A DNA stretch of 40,619 nucleotides from positions 6,550 through 47,168 of the forward strand of contig NZBD01000002.1 of assembly GCA_002687735.1 (NCBI GenBank). Reading direction: 5' to 3'. The number at the start of each line of letters is the position of its first letter. Positions within the stretch are counted from its first letter, which is position 1. Both the position numbers and the translations under genes were made by a program. This document shows, in pieces, positions 1-8,619 of the stretch. This DNA comes from Candidatus Iainarchaeum sp. (GTDB taxonomy: Archaea; Iainarchaeota; Iainarchaeia; Iainarchaeales; Iainarchaeaceae). The notes beneath the pieces were generated by a model. It did not search any database. It saw only the letters and a program-made list of their open reading frames with translations, and was not told the DNA's origin.

Positions 1-1610
1 GGAAGTAACTGTGAGAAAATAAGTTTTCCTGAATATTTATCTTTACCAACATCCGGTTTTGGAATATCCTTTAAGTCCATAATCTGGAAAAACCTGAATG
101 CTCTTTCTTTATTGAAAATACTTTGTTTCAATGTAAGAATAAAACTTGCTGAAACACCATCTTCATCCAGTATAATTACCGGCCCACCATATCTCGGGGA
201 GATAATTTGGTTTTGCACAAGCATCAATTCCATTGCTTCTGAAATTCCTTCAGGAGTCTGTGGAACGTGCATGTTCATTTCATCTCCATCAAAGTCTGCG
301 TTGTACGGTTTACAAACAATCGGGTTTAACCTGAAAGTTTTATCGTCCATTATTCTTGCCCGGTGTGCCATCATTGATAATCTGTGTAATGAAGGCTGCC
401 TGTTAAATAAAACAATATCTCCATTTCTGAGTTTTCTGTCTAATTTGTAACCTACATCAAGTTCCTCAATAATCATATCCATGCTTGCTTCAACAACTTT
501 TCTTCTCATTCCGTCAGGTCTTGAAACATAAATTGCTCTTCCATCCTTAATCATTTTTTTAGCTTCGCTCATGTTGTTTGTTGTTACAATTTCAGGAACC
601 GTCATTGTTTCTGCAATTTCTCTTGGAACTCCAAGTTCATTAATTGAAAGCATTGGGTCAGGTGTGATAATAGATCTTGCCGCAAAGTTAACTCTCTTTC
701 CTGTTAAGTTGTATCTGAATCTTCCTTTCTTTCCCTGCAATCTTTGTACAAGTGTTCTTAGTGCTCTGCCACTTCTATGTTTTGCCGGAGGAACTCCTGC
801 AGTGTTGTTATTGAAATAAGTGGTAACGTGGTACTGTAACAAGTCCCAAAGATCCTCAATAATAAGCTGAGGTGCTCCGGCATCAATATTATCTTTCAAT
901 CTTAAATTGATTCTGATAATATCAACAAGCTTGTGAGTTAAATCATCTTCACTTTTAATTCCTGATTCAAGTGTAATAGAAGGGCGTAAGTTTATTGGAG
1001 GAACCTGTAAAACAGTCATGATGAACCATTCTGGTCTTAAATTATCATTCCCGTAACCAAAAAATTCGACATCCTTATCAGGAATTTTTTCCATCCATTC
1101 TCTGATTTCAGTAGGGTATATTCTGTCTTTTTCTAAGTAAAAATTAGTTGGTTTATCAAGGGTAACACTTCCTCTTTCAGCATTACAATGAGGGCATTTT
1201 TTTACTTTTTTAGTTCGTGTTAAAATCTTTTTTCCAACATCTATTGATTCATCATCAATAAATGGCCTTAATTGTTCAAGCTTTTCTTCAGGAATAGCTA
1301 TCCTTCCACAACCCTGACAGGTTGCATGCATTAATATTTCTAGTTTTTTTCCAAATTCGCTGTGAATAACCGGTCTTACAACTTCTATGTGTCCAAAGTG
1401 ACCTGGGCATTTTTTCATTGTGTTTCCGCAAGTCTTACATCTCAAACCAGGATTGATAACTCCAAGATGATTATCCATTAGTCCGCCTTCCATTGGGAAG
1501 CCGTCTTTGTCATAAGTTTCAGGACTCTTAATGTCTATTGCTGACATTTTTCTGATCATTTCAGGACTTAAAATACTAAACTCGATTGATTTGATTCTTT
1601 TTGTCATCAT
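1..1610 (-). CDS. rpoA1: RNA polymerase subunit A' (Rpo1N), C-terminal part cut by window edge
   Basis: This is the N-terminal part of the largest catalytic subunit of archaeal RNA polymerase. The reading frame opens at an ATG at 1610-1608 (a second ATG follows directly) and runs off the window start, so about 536 codons are visible. The catalytic Mg-binding motif NADFDGDEMNMHVP is encoded near 260-300, and the N-terminal zinc clamp (CKTCG, then CPGHFGH) near 1380-1450. The start lies 15 bp after the rpoB' stop on the same strand, so it is the last visible gene of the rpoH-rpoB''-rpoB'-rpoA' operon. Identity is certain; the missing end is only a window effect. Confidence 0.97.
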   Translation of the reverse strand, partial: MMTKRIKSIEFSILSPEMIRKMSAIDIKSPETYDKDGFPMEGGLMDNHLGVINPGLRCKTCGNTMKKCPGHFGHIEVVRPVIHSEFGKKLEILMHATCQGCGRIAIPEEKLEQLRPFIDDESIDVGKKILTRTKKVKKCPHCNAERGSVTLDKPTNFYLEKDRIYPTEIREWMEKIPDKDVEFFGYGNDNLRPEWFIMTVLQVPPINLRPSITLESGIKSEDDLTHKLVDIIRINLRLKDNIDAGAPQLIIEDLWDLLQYHVTTYFNNNTAGVPPAKHRSGRALRTLVQRLQGKKGRFRYNLTGKRVNFAARSIITPDPMLSINELGVPREIAETMTVPEIVTTNNMSEAKKMIKDGRAIYVSRPDGMRRKVVEASMDMIIEELDVGYKLDRKLRNGDIVLFNRQPSLHRLSMMAHRARIMDDKTFRLNPIVCKPYNADFDGDEMNMHVPQTPEGISEAMELMLVQNQIISPRYGGPVIILDEDGVSASFILTLKQSIFNKERAFRFFQIMDLKDIPKPDVGKDKYSGKLIFSQLL

Positions 1611-1625
1611 CTTAGCTCACTCCAA

Positions 1626-3455
1626 TTATACTTTATCATCCAGCTTTAGTTTTGGGTAAACTCCCAGTGCTTTTAATTCATCTAACAATAATTTGAAACC
1701 ATAACTCATCTCAACAGGATAAATCTTGGAATCGTTTGCTTCAAGAACTCTTTTTGTTTTTCTTAACTGGTCCTCAAAACCGATTACTCCTGCGGTTTCA
1801 GAAACCCACATTGTTACTTTGTCAGAATCATCAATGAACTTTTCCTGCAACAGCATTGCAGCTCCGTGTCCAACCAGAGTTTCACCTTCCATCTCTCCAA
1901 ATCTCAATCCGCCTTCTTTTTCTTTTCCTTCAGTTGGTTGTCTTGTTAATATTTGCACTGGTCCTCTTGCCCTTCCCTGCATCTTGTGTGCGGTCATGTG
2001 GAATAATCTCCTGTATGAAACCATTCCTGTAAATATTTCCCCTTTCATTCTTTGTCCGGTTGTTCCGTCATAGAAAACTTCTTTTCCGTTTTTCTTGAAG
2101 CCTGATGTTTCTAGCATTTTTTCAATTTCATCCTCGTTAACTCCGCCGAATGGAGTTCCGTCAATTTGTATTCCTTTCATTGCTGCTGCTTTTCCGGCAA
2201 GCATTTCTAATAAGTGTCCAATGGTCATCCTTGATGGGATTGAGTGAGGGTTCAGAATTAAATCAGGTTTAATTCCGTCCGGAGTAAAAGGCATATCTTC
2301 TTCAGGAACAATTAATCCAACAACACCTTTCTGCCCGTGCCTTGAACTGAATTTATCTCCTAATGCGGGAATCCTTTCACTTCTGAGTTTAATTTTAATA
2401 AGTTTGTTTCCGGAGTCAGCTTCTGTAACAAATACTTTGTCAACATGACCAGCTTTTCCTTTTCTGATTGTAATGCTTGCTTCTCTTCTTTTTTCCTGAA
2501 CAACACCAAATTCGTTAATTTCTTCCAAGAACCTTGGCGGGGATGTTTTTCCTACAATCACATCGCTTTCGTTTACATAAGTTTCAAGCTGAATTAAACC
2601 GTCTTCTCCGAGTTTTTTGTAAGCATCCTCTCCCAAATGCCCTACTGTATCCTCATGAGGAATTTCAAATCTGTCAATCTGTCCACCCGGGTATCTATTT
2701 TCTGAGCTTTCATAAGTTCTAAAGTAACTGCTTCTTGCTAATCCTCTTTCAATAGCACCTCTATTCATTATAACTGCATCCAGAATATTGAAACCGTAGT
2801 AAGGCATTATTGCCACTACAAAGTTCTGGATCTGTGGTCTTTCATTCAAACCAATCATGTCCATTGTTTTTGTTTTTACAAGTGACTTTTGAGGGTAATG
2901 AAGCAAGTATCCTTCTGTGTCAGTTCTTAGTTTGAAATTGGCTGCACCAAATCCCTGTGCTTGCTTGAACATTTTTGCTCCGTGCAATGCTTTTCCTGCC
3001 ATGTTGTGTTCCAAATAAGGAATCATTGAACTAACAACACTCAGAATTACTGCACCATCAATTTCCAAGTGGGTGTGTTCTTTTGTTAACTGATCCTCAG
3101 TTGCAGCGATTAGTGCGTTTTCTTCTTCTTCAGAATCAAGATATTCTATGTATCCCTGTTCAACAACATCATTCCAGATAAGCTTTCCTTCCTTAACCTG
3201 TTTCACAATGTCTTCTGTGATTGTTGGTTTTCCGTTTTCAACAACAAGCAAAGGTCTTTGCACACGTCCTGCATCTGTGTTGATATAAACTTCATTAGTG
3301 TCCTCGTGGAATGCAACATTAACCTGTTCTGAAACTTTCGATTCTCTTCTTCTTGCAATTATTTCTTTTGTAAGTTTTACCGGGTCTGGGTGGAAACCTA
3401 TTAAACGTCCGTTAATGTAAACTTTTGCTTTTTTTGCTTCTGAACCCATAATCAC
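1626..3455 (-). CDS. rpoB1: RNA polymerase subunit B' (Rpo2C)
   Basis: C-terminal half of the split second-largest RNA polymerase subunit, 609 residues, cytoplasmic and nucleoid-associated. Visible family signatures are GDKFSSRHGQKG (active-centre loop) and PHSIPSRMTIGHLLEM, followed by the C-terminal clamp ending PVEMSYGFKLLLDELKALG. It follows rpoB'' with a 2-bp gap, so translation is probably coupled. The zinc ribbon that normally interrupts the clamp is degenerate: where most archaea read CEKCG and later CPxC, this protein reads SETAG (about residues 552-556) and has no cysteine in the following 25 residues. The surrounding fold residues are intact, so the protein is presumably functional without that zinc. 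Confidence 0.97.
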   Translation of the reverse strand: MIMGSEAKKAKVYINGRLIGFHPDPVKLTKEIIARRRESKVSEQVNVAFHEDTNEVYINTDAGRVQRPLLVVENGKPTITEDIVKQVKEGKLIWNDVVEQGYIEYLDSEEEENALIAATEDQLTKEHTHLEIDGAVILSVVSSMIPYLEHNMAGKALHGAKMFKQAQGFGAANFKLRTDTEGYLLHYPQKSLVKTKTMDMIGLNERPQIQNFVVAIMPYYGFNILDAVIMNRGAIERGLARSSYFRTYESSENRYPGGQIDRFEIPHEDTVGHLGEDAYKKLGEDGLIQLETYVNESDVIVGKTSPPRFLEEINEFGVVQEKRREASITIRKGKAGHVDKVFVTEADSGNKLIKIKLRSERIPALGDKFSSRHGQKGVVGLIVPEEDMPFTPDGIKPDLILNPHSIPSRMTIGHLLEMLAGKAAAMKGIQIDGTPFGGVNEDEIEKMLETSGFKKNGKEVFYDGTTGQRMKGEIFTGMVSYRRLFHMTAHKMQGRARGPVQILTRQPTEGKEKEGGLRFGEMEGETLVGHGAAMLLQEKFIDDSDKVTMWVSETAGVIGFEDQLRKTKRVLEANDSKIYPVEMSYGFKLLLDELKALGVYPKLKLDDKV

Positions 3456-3457
3456 AC

Positions 3458-4921
3458 CTACTTTAATTTTACTCCCATATCTTTGAGTAATTTTTCAACT
3501 GGTTCTTCTTCAGTTTCAGTTGTAACCTCAGCTAACATTGCCAGATTTTTTACCAAACCACATTGCGGTCCGTCCGGAGTTTCTACTGCGCACAATCTTC
3601 CCCAGTGAGTTCCGTGAACATCTCTTGCTTCATAAAGTTCCCTGTTTTTATCAAGCGGACTCTTAACTTTTCTCAGATCAGTTAATGGAGATAAAAAATT
3701 AACTCTGTCCATAAACTTTGAAACTCCTGTTGCTCTTCCAATCCAGTTTCCTGTGCTCATAGCAAACCTGATTCTCTCTGATACTGCGCCCGGCCTTACA
3801 ATAGTTGAAATATTAAGTTTTCTTCTTCTTGTAACAGTTCTGTCAATCTGGAATTTCAAATCTTTAATGAAGTACTTGAATGAGTACCTGAATAAGTGTT
3901 CCATTAGTTTTCCTGATAATTCCAGTCTTTTGTTAGCGTAATGGTCCTTGTCATCTTCTTCCCTTAAATCGTAAGCTCTTTCAATTGCCTTGGTTGCCAT
4001 CATAACCAAATAGTAAGCTTTAGCAAGCCTGTCTTTTGAATCCTGTCCGATGTGTGGTAATAAGAATGCGTCAATTACTTCCTGTGCCCTTCTAAGCCGG
4101 TATTCCTCTACCTGTCCCGGTGCAACAAACTTTCCGATTTTGTCAAGCGCTTCTTTTTCAGATTTTACCAATAAATTTTCATTATTAATCAGAATATCAT
4201 TTTGCACTTCCAGATCATCAACAAAAGCATCTTTGATTGCTTGTGTTGTTTTGATTCCAAGTGCTTTTAGTAAAACAAATAATTTTAATTTTCTAGGGGA
4301 TGCAGGGAATGTAACATTCAAAATTCCATCAGGGCTTCTTAAGATTCTTACTCTTCCTTTGAAAGCTCCTTTAGTTGAGATAACCTCTGCAACAATTTTA
4401 TCGGTTTGTTCTGAAACAATAACTCTGTCAGAAGCTAATACCTCTTGAGTCATCAAAGCTTTTTCAGAACCGTTTACAATAAAATAACCCCCGAAGTCCA
4501 TCGGATCTTCCTGAAATTCAATTAATTCTTCTTTAGTTTTTCCGTTCAACCAGCAAAGATTACTCTTAAGCATAACAGGAAGCTCACCAATGTAAGTTTC
4601 TTTTCTGTCGTGTTCAACATCTCTTCTCAAAAGTTTCATGGTTAAGTTAATAGGGCTTGAGTAAGTTCTGTTTCTCAGCCTTGCTTCTATCGGGTAAAAT
4701 TGGTTTCTTGGTGAACCATCAGCTTCAACAATTCTTGGTTTTAAAATATCAATCTTGCCAAACTCAACTTTTACTTCCTCAATTTTAGGAACAACTTCCT
4801 TGTTTTCCTCAATAATTTCCGGAAGCTTCTTTTCAACAAACTGGTTGAAAGAATCAATTTCCATCTGAGCAATGTTCTTGTCTCTAAAATAAGAATCAAT
4901 TAAAGTCCATCCGTTAACCAT
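3458..4921 (-). CDS. rpoB2: RNA polymerase subunit B'' (Rpo2N)
   Basis: N-terminal half of the split RNA polymerase beta-like subunit, 487 residues, which forms the lobe and protrusion. Recognisable stretches are GGYFIVNGSEKALMTQE and, near the C terminus, the fork-loop region around NFLSPLTDLRKV and HGTHWGRLCAVETPDGPQCG. The length is normal for the archaeal split form. The ATG at 4921-4919 is preceded by a strong AGGTGA ribosome-binding site, which sits in a potential RNA hairpin (separate entry). A separate B'' gene supports archaeal, euryarchaeal or DPANN ancestry. Confidence 0.97.
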   Translation of the reverse strand: MVNGWTLIDSYFRDKNIAQMEIDSFNQFVEKKLPEIIEENKEVVPKIEEVKVEFGKIDILKPRIVEADGSPRNQFYPIEARLRNRTYSSPINLTMKLLRRDVEHDRKETYIGELPVMLKSNLCWLNGKTKEELIEFQEDPMDFGGYFIVNGSEKALMTQEVLASDRVIVSEQTDKIVAEVISTKGAFKGRVRILRSPDGILNVTFPASPRKLKLFVLLKALGIKTTQAIKDAFVDDLEVQNDILINNENLLVKSEKEALDKIGKFVAPGQVEEYRLRRAQEVIDAFLLPHIGQDSKDRLAKAYYLVMMATKAIERAYDLREEDDKDHYANKRLELSGKLMEHLFRYSFKYFIKDLKFQIDRTVTRRRKLNISTIVRPGAVSERIRFAMSTGNWIGRATGVSKFMDRVNFLSPLTDLRKVKSPLDKNRELYEARDVHGTHWGRLCAVETPDGPQCGLVKNLAMLAEVTTETEEEPVEKLLKDMGVKLK

Positions 4922-4922
4922 A

Positions 4923-4985
4923 CGCGGTCACCTCCGCGTCCAGAGGTGTGCACCTTCGGTAGCACGTGCTCACTTTGTTCGCGAA
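4923..4985 (-). promoter_or_regulatory. Structured intercistronic leader with Shine-Dalgarno hairpins before rpoB''
   Basis: The 66-bp gap between rpoH and rpoB'' is unusually GC-rich and palindrome-dense for this genome. On the transcribed (minus) strand the AGGTGA ribosome-binding site sits in the 6-nt loop of a perfect 5-bp hairpin, CGCGG/CCGCG (4934-4938 with 4923-4927). The same site can instead pair with CACCTC just upstream (4943-4948 with 4929-4934, 6 bp), and the two folds are mutually exclusive. Further palindromes follow: AGCACGTGCT (4961-4970) and TTCGCGAA (4978-4985). That this controls B'' translation is inference. Confidence 0.5.
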
Positions 4986-4987
4986 CA

Positions 4988-5230
4988 TTACACAACCACC
5001 CGGTAATAAATGCTTGTGCCTGCTGTTAGACTTGTTCTTGTGATTTTAATTAGATCTCCTTTTTTACCGCCGATCTCTTCTACTGCCGGATCGTCTTTTA
5101 GAAGTTGTGGGAATTGGTCAGCATTAGAACCGAATTTTTTAAGCAGTTCCTCAACTTTTTCCTCAGGCACGATTTCATGCTTAGGAACCAAAAAATGCTC
5201 GCCAACTTTTTCCAAACCCAAACAAATCAA
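4988..5230 (-). CDS. rpoH: RNA polymerase subunit H (Rpo5)
   Basis: Small archaeal/eukaryotic-type subunit (Rpb5 C-terminal homologue), 80 residues, at the jaw of the enzyme. Hallmarks are LVPKHEIVPEEKVEELL and the C-terminal GDLIKITRTS..AGTSIYYRVV. It leads the rpoH-rpoB''-rpoB'-rpoA' operon, as is typical of archaea. There is no in-frame ATG: the candidates are TTG at 5230, or TTG codons at 5221 and 5215, with an in-frame TAA just upstream. The exact start is therefore uncertain by a few residues. AT-rich TATA candidates lie on the minus strand around 5317-5333. Confidence 0.93.
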   Translation of the reverse strand: MICLGLEKVGEHFLVPKHEIVPEEKVEELLKKFGSNADQFPQLLKDDPAVEEIGGKKGDLIKITRTSLTAGTSIYYRVVV

Positions 5231-5396
5231 ACCCCATTAATCTGGCTAAACGACGTGTAAAGCTGAATTTACGCTAAAATTCACTCAAACTAGTTTTGCT
5301 CACCAGATAAATCGATAATTATAATGTATAATTACTACTAATCTATCATAGAAAGGAATTTAAAGCTTACATTAAGATCGGAAAAACTAGGATAAC

Positions 5397-5407
5397 TTTT
5401 AATAAAG
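5397..5407 (+). promoter_or_regulatory. TATA box for mscS
   Basis: TTTTAATAAAG is centred about 27 bp upstream of the mscS ATG at 5427. That spacing predicts transcription starting at or next to the start codon, a leaderless mRNA. No ribosome-binding site is visible, which fits. Confidence 0.5.
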
Positions 5408-5426
5408 TATGCTGTACTTTTGATGC

Positions 5427-6506
5427 ATGGTTCTTGAAGGAATAGCAGGAGGAACATATTTTGGTTCTGATCTAGTCCAATACGCTATGTTTGCGGGCAT
5501 AGTCCTAGGGGCCACTATTCTGGCTAAAATCCTTTATTTTATCATTAAAAAGTATGGTACTATTTTAACCTCCAAAACCGAGAACGAATTTGATGATCTT
5601 ATTATTGAGGCTATTGACAAACCAATGACATTTATCGGTTTTATTATTGGGTTAAGCATTGGTTATCAGTTCTTAACTCCTGATGTTCCTTTTATTGTTG
5701 ATAATTTCTTCAAAGCAATAGAAGCTCTGTTAATCCTTGATTTAATGTGGCTTGCTTTGAAACTGATTGACGGTTTTATTGCACATATAGTGATTCCGCT
5801 TTCATCAAAAACAGAATCGAAGTTGGATGATCAGTTAATTCCGATTTTAAAGAAAATTGCAAAAGCATCAGTTGTCTTAATGGGCGGAGTAATAGTTCTT
5901 TCAAATTTCGGAATAGATGTTTTACCATTAATCGCTGGTCTGGGTATTGGTGGATTAGCAGTGGCTTTTGCTGCACAAAAAACAGTGGAAGATATGTTTG
6001 GAGGCATTAGCATTTTTACTTCAAAGCATTTTACAGTTGGAGACGCTGTCAGAATCGGTTCTGTTGAGGGGACTGTTGATGCTGTCGGAATAAGAAACAC
6101 AAAAGTAATTGATTGGGACGGACGAGAAAACATAATGCCTAACTCCGCGGTTGTCGGAGGAAACGTTCTGAATATTTCCTCTGAACCAACAAAAAGAGTT
6201 TCAATCACTCTTGGATTAACTTACGATACTTCTTATGCTAAAATGCAGGAAGCAATGAAAATTCTGAAAGGCATTGTGAACAAACACAAAGACTGCGAAA
6301 AAGATCCGAGGGCAATTTTCAAGGAATATGATGATTCATCCATGAACATCTGGTTTGTTTATTACATAAAAAACAAAGACAGGAAATTTGATGTTATAAG
6401 TGAAATAAACATGGAAATACTGAAACAATTTGAGAAAGCCAAACTAAGTTTTGCATTCCCAAGCCAGAGCCTTTACGTTGAAACAATGCCAAAAGGGAAA
6501 AAATAA
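5427..6506 (+). CDS. mscS: MscS-family mechanosensitive channel
   Basis: Small-conductance mechanosensitive channel of the cytoplasmic membrane, 359 residues, which releases solutes on hypo-osmotic shock. Three to five hydrophobic helices occupy residues 1-190. The pore helix and beta domain are classic: GLGIGGLAVAFAAQKTVEDMFGG, then FTVGDAVRIG.VEGTVDAVGIRNTKV and the MPNSAVVGG stretch. The soluble alpha/beta vestibule follows. The gene is transcribed divergently from rpoH and ends 2 bp before the convergent 6509-6967 gene. The ATG at 5427 was preferred to the out-of-frame ATG four bases earlier. Confidence 0.93.
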   Translation: MVLEGIAGGTYFGSDLVQYAMFAGIVLGATILAKILYFIIKKYGTILTSKTENEFDDLIIEAIDKPMTFIGFIIGLSIGYQFLTPDVPFIVDNFFKAIEALLILDLMWLALKLIDGFIAHIVIPLSSKTESKLDDQLIPILKKIAKASVVLMGGVIVLSNFGIDVLPLIAGLGIGGLAVAFAAQKTVEDMFGGISIFTSKHFTVGDAVRIGSVEGTVDAVGIRNTKVIDWDGRENIMPNSAVVGGNVLNISSEPTKRVSITLGLTYDTSYAKMQEAMKILKGIVNKHKDCEKDPRAIFKEYDDSSMNIWFVYYIKNKDRKFDVISEINMEILKQFEKAKLSFAFPSQSLYVETMPKGKK

Positions 6507-6508
6507 TT

Positions 6509-6967
6509 TTAACTATTTTTTTTAGTGTATTCAAAAACAATTTGCAGTATAAACAAAATAACTAAACCTATTGAAAGAATTGTACTGTAGTTTATTAATG
6601 TTTGAAAACTAAATTGTTCGTTTGAAAGAGGCCATAAAAGTTTCACAGGCCAGTTTGTAAATAACACATCAGTAATTGGATGTAAGATAAATCCAATTGA
6701 AAAAACAGTGAATGCCATTTTTTCATTAATTGCAAATTTTCTTTTCAGAATTAATGCAATTGGAATAGCAAGTAAAATACCATATATAGGTTCGTGGAAT
6801 AATTCGTGGTGGATTGCATAAAATAAATCCAAGTCAAACAGAATGGGCAGACCATCTAAATCTGGAAGAACACCTGCGATAAAACCAAGTACCCATAAGC
6901 GTTTGTCTTTTGTTATTGAAACAGCAAAAAAGTATGATATTAATCCATGAATTAATGTAAATGGCAT
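6509..6967 (-). CDS. YdjM/DUF457-like membrane-bound putative metal-dependent hydrolase
   Basis: Integral membrane protein of 152 residues with about four hydrophobic helices. It carries the pattern of the YdjM (LexA-binding, inner-membrane hydrolase-like) family: an early His (TLIHGLISY), PDLDG at about residues 35-39, a His-rich HHELFHEPIYG and HPITD further on, all plausible metal ligands on one membrane face. The substrate is unknown. It converges on mscS with a 2-bp gap and diverges from the riboflavin operon. A minus-strand TATA-like stretch near 6986-6996 lies about 24 bp from the ATG, implying a leaderless mRNA. Confidence 0.75.
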   Translation of the reverse strand: MPFTLIHGLISYFFAVSITKDKRLWVLGFIAGVLPDLDGLPILFDLDLFYAIHHELFHEPIYGILLAIPIALILKRKFAINEKMAFTVFSIGFILHPITDVLFTNWPVKLLWPLSNEQFSFQTLINYSTILSIGLVILFILQIVFEYTKKNS

Positions 6968-7026
6968 ATTAACGGATCTTTTTCAGTATTAATATTGGTG
7001 TTGGTACAAGGGAAATTTGTAATAGC

Positions 7027-7066
7027 ATATACTAACTCGTTTTTGATATACTACCCATTTTTAAGT
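7027..7066 (+). promoter_or_regulatory. Promoter and candidate operator of the riboflavin operon
   Basis: ATTTTTAAGT at 7057-7066 lies about 26 bp before the ribK ATG and is the likely TATA box. Just upstream are two exact direct repeats of ATATACTA, at 7027-7034 and 7046-7053. They are 19 bp apart (about two helical turns) and have similar flanks. Their position fits an operator for the operon's own winged-helix regulator/kinase; the regulator assignment is inference. Confidence 0.45.
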
Positions 7067-7086
7067 AATTCTCATAAAATTCTGAT

Positions 7087-7734
7087 ATGAAGGAAGAAAA
7101 TTTTGCTTTAGCTTTACTTCTTGCGAAAAAAACAAATTTATTCCATACGGCTTTTGTTTCTACGTCTTCTTTAGCAGAACTAACCGGGTTTTCTCAGCAA
7201 TCTATTTCCAGAAAACTCAGAGAACTTGAAAAAGACGGAATAATTGCAAGAAAGGTTTCCAACGCAGGAATAGAAGTTGTATTCACTGAAAAAGGAAGAA
7301 AGGAATTAGAATCGTTTTATTTAGAACTTAAAGAACTTTTTTCGAAAAAAAGTAATCCATTAAAAGGAAAAGTAGTGCAAGGTATCGGGGAAGGTTCTTA
7401 TTACACTTCACTTCCGCAGTACAAAAAGAAATTCAAGGAACTTTTCGGTTTCGAACCATTTCCGGGAACACTTAACCTCGAGGTTGATATTGATAAGAAA
7501 AAATCTTTCTTTTCAGGTAAGCCAAAAATAATTGCAGAATTCAAAACCAAATCAAGAAGCTTTGGCGGCATTGACTGCTGGCAATGCAAACTTAATAAAA
7601 AAGCAGAAGCAGTAATAGTTCTTCCTCACAGAACAAACCACCCCGAAACCATTGTGGAATTAGTTGCTTCTTATAATTTAAGAAAAAAATTAAACCTGAA
7701 AGATGATTCAACAGTAGAGGTGAGTATAGAATGA
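7087..7734 (+). CDS. ribK: CTP-dependent riboflavin kinase with N-terminal HTH (RbkR type)
   Basis: Bifunctional protein of 215 residues. Residues 1-85 form a winged helix-turn-helix (LAELTGFSQQSISRKLRELEKDGII, then a wing with VVFTEKGRKEL). Residues 90-215 are the archaeal riboflavin kinase domain, which makes FMN using CTP: KGKVVQGIGEGSYYTS, then FEPFPGTLNLEVD. This two-domain form is the RbkR group, known to regulate riboflavin genes in several archaea. It opens a three-gene operon and overlaps ribC by 4 bp (ATGA), giving translational coupling. Paired ATATACTA repeats upstream may be its operator. Kinase identity is strong; autoregulation is inferred from family knowledge. Confidence 0.93.
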   Translation: MKEENFALALLLAKKTNLFHTAFVSTSSLAELTGFSQQSISRKLRELEKDGIIARKVSNAGIEVVFTEKGRKELESFYLELKELFSKKSNPLKGKVVQGIGEGSYYTSLPQYKKKFKELFGFEPFPGTLNLEVDIDKKKSFFSGKPKIIAEFKTKSRSFGGIDCWQCKLNKKAEAVIVLPHRTNHPETIVELVASYNLRKKLNLKDDSTVEVSIE

Positions 7735-8210
7735 AAACCAAAATTGCAATTGTAGATACAATGTTCGCCCGGGGTGACATGGGGAAAGTAGCTATTGAAA
7801 CAATGGAAAAAAATGCGAAGGAAAACAACTGGGAAATTGAAATAATGAAAAAAACCGTTCCCGGAATAAAAGATATTCCAGTAGCACTTTTGAACTTATT
7901 AGAACAAGGTTGTCAGGCAGGAATTGCTCTTGGAATGCCCGGTGCAGCTAAAGTTGACAAAACCTGTGCTCATGAAGCTTCTCTTGGAATTCAGGAAGTG
8001 CAGTTAATGACCCGCAAAACAGTACTTGAAGTATTTGTGCACGAGGATGAAGCCAAAGATGATAAAGACCTTGCGGAAATAATGCATAACCGAGCTTCAA
8101 AGCATGCTTTGAATTTACTCTGGGTGATTTTCAAGCCGGAAGAATTAGAAAAGCGCGCTGGTTCCGGTGAAAGGCAGGGAAGAGAAAACACAAAATCGGT
8201 TGGGTTGTGA
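7731..8210 (+). CDS. ribC: Archaeal riboflavin synthase
   Basis: Archaeal-type riboflavin synthase, 159 residues, which converts two molecules of 6,7-dimethyl-8-ribityllumazine into riboflavin and the pyrimidinedione. It is unrelated to the bacterial enzyme but homologous to lumazine synthase. Visible signatures are IAIVDTMFARGDMG at the N terminus, LGMPGAAKVDKTCAHEASLG and the C-terminal NRASKHALNLLW. It overlaps ribK and precedes ribH by 16 bp. The C-terminal tail after residue 140 is polar and probably disordered. Confidence 0.95.
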   Translation: MKTKIAIVDTMFARGDMGKVAIETMEKNAKENNWEIEIMKKTVPGIKDIPVALLNLLEQGCQAGIALGMPGAAKVDKTCAHEASLGIQEVQLMTRKTVLEVFVHEDEAKDDKDLAEIMHNRASKHALNLLWVIFKPEELEKRAGSGERQGRENTKSVGL

Positions 8211-8226
8211 GAGTGGTGGTTGTTGA

Positions 8227-8619
8227 ATGAACATCGGAATTGTAGTGGCTGATTTTCACAAAGAACTTTCAGAAGAGATGTTAGATTATGCAAAAAAAAC
8301 AGCGAAAGAAAACAATTTGAATGTGGTTGATGTTGTAAAGGTTACCGGCGCTTTTGATATTCCTTTGCCTTTGCAAAGAATGCTTGCAAATCCATCCATT
8401 AATGGGGCTGTAGTTTTAGGGGCTGTTGTTCAGGGAGAAACAAGTCATGATGAAATAGTTGCTTTTACTGCCTCTCAAAAAATAACAGAACTTTCATTGA
8501 AATACGATAAGCCTGTAGGTTATGGGATTTCAGGCCCAAGAATGACTGCAGAACAGGCCAAAGCCAGATCCAAAGAGTTTTCTGTCCGCGCTGTTGAAGC
8601 AGTTGCAAGAATGCTTTGA
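8227..8619 (+). CDS. ribH: 6,7-dimethyl-8-ribityllumazine synthase
   Basis: Lumazine synthase, 130 residues, which condenses the ribitylamino-pyrimidinedione with dihydroxybutanone phosphate. Conserved blocks are GIVVADFHKELSEEM, VTGAFDIPLPLQRML, GAVVLGAVVQGETSHDE (substrate loop with the catalytic His) and a final AVEAVARML. It is the last gene of the ribK-ribC-ribH operon. Together with ribC it covers the last two steps to riboflavin, and RibK then makes FMN. RibA/B-type upstream enzymes are not in this window. Confidence 0.95.
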   Translation: MNIGIVVADFHKELSEEMLDYAKKTAKENNLNVVDVVKVTGAFDIPLPLQRMLANPSINGAVVLGAVVQGETSHDEIVAFTASQKITELSLKYDKPVGYGISGPRMTAEQAKARSKEFSVRAVEAVARML

